Positions 15,019 through 15,089 of a stretch of DNA of 15,089 nucleotides are shown one piece after another. Positions within the stretch are counted from its first letter, which is position 1. Every line of letters begins with the position of its first letter. Origin of the DNA: CALDOK01 sp964481655 (lineage in GTDB: Bacteria > Myxococcota_A > UBA796 > JAFGLY01); the NCBI GenBank assembly GCA_964481655.1, contig CAYZVO010000224.1, positions 1 through 15,089 of the forward strand, given 5' to 3'. The position numbers were made by a program, and so were the translations under genes. A model generated the notes under the pieces. The model searched no databases and was not told where the DNA came from. It saw only the letters and a program-made list of their open reading frames with translations.

Positions 15019-15089
15019 CTAGTGGATGCCCGACGCCATGGTGAAGATGGGCAGGTACATGGAGATGACGAACGCGCCGGCGCCGCCAC
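15019..15089 (-). CDS. pilC: PilC/GspF-family inner-membrane platform protein, C-terminal end
   Basis: Only the last 22 codons and the TAG stop (15021-15019) are in the window. They read GAFVISMYLPIFTMASGIH, matching the closing transmembrane helix and the MYLPIF motif at the end of PilC/GspF proteins. PilC is the inner-membrane platform on which the PilB and PilT motors act. The fragment is short, but pilC directly before pilS-pilR-pilA is the order known in M. xanthus, which strengthens the call. Confidence 0.82.
   Translation of the reverse strand, partial: GGAGAFVISMYLPIFTMASGIH

Overview
The window is about 70 % GC, and every gene I can support lies on the minus strand. The + strand open frames are antisense shadows. 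The right edge carries the 3' part of a type IV pilus cluster in the order pilC - pilS - pilR - pilA. This is the order known from Myxococcus xanthus and relatives. Together with the GC content and the pilin type, it suggests a Myxococcota or other deltaproteobacterial-type genome. A run of 10 Ns (11203-11212) marks a scaffold join, so this is probably a draft or metagenome assembly.

In the direction of transcription (right to left): (1) 15089-11295: the last residues of PilC, the PilS sensor kinase, the PilR sigma-54 activator, and the pilin PilA. The 235-base gap before pilA holds a near-consensus sigma-54 promoter and, upstream of it, an array of inverted TGACA/TGTCA half-sites spaced about one helical turn apart, a good candidate for the PilR enhancer. 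(2) 11294-10991: a noisy intergenic stretch with a strong GC hairpin and the assembly gap. (3) 10990-6652: a HelD-like superfamily 1 ATPase, a translationally coupled helical protein of unknown function, and a protein with two cyclic-nucleotide-binding domains. (4) 6599-2349: a tightly overlapping operon of a PHP-domain lipoprotein, a DegT/StrS-fold enzyme in which His replaces the PLP lysine (RfbH/ColD-type sugar 3-dehydratase), and an NAD-dependent sugar epimerase/dehydratase. (5) 2315-403: a two-gene, ATGA-coupled module of an unrecognised 387-residue basic protein and an intact nucleotidyltransferase with CD-NTase/OAS1-like features. (6) 316-1: a 53-residue protein built on an asparagine/proline-rich repeat, then the start of a MoxR/RavA-type AAA+ ATPase running off the window.

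How the genes fit together: PilS and PilR would sense membrane or pilin state and switch on pilA through sigma-54. The PHP lipoprotein, dehydratase and epimerase form one transcription unit, probably for a deoxysugar on a surface glycan. The nucleotidyltransferase pair is the best candidate for an undescribed system: the enzyme looks catalytically complete and has a dedicated partner, but that partner resembles no effector I know. The HelD-like / unknown / double-CNB trio is a second, weaker candidate.

The limits are these. Family assignments come from motifs read by eye, no database was searched, and the two genes called unknown really are unrecognised by me.
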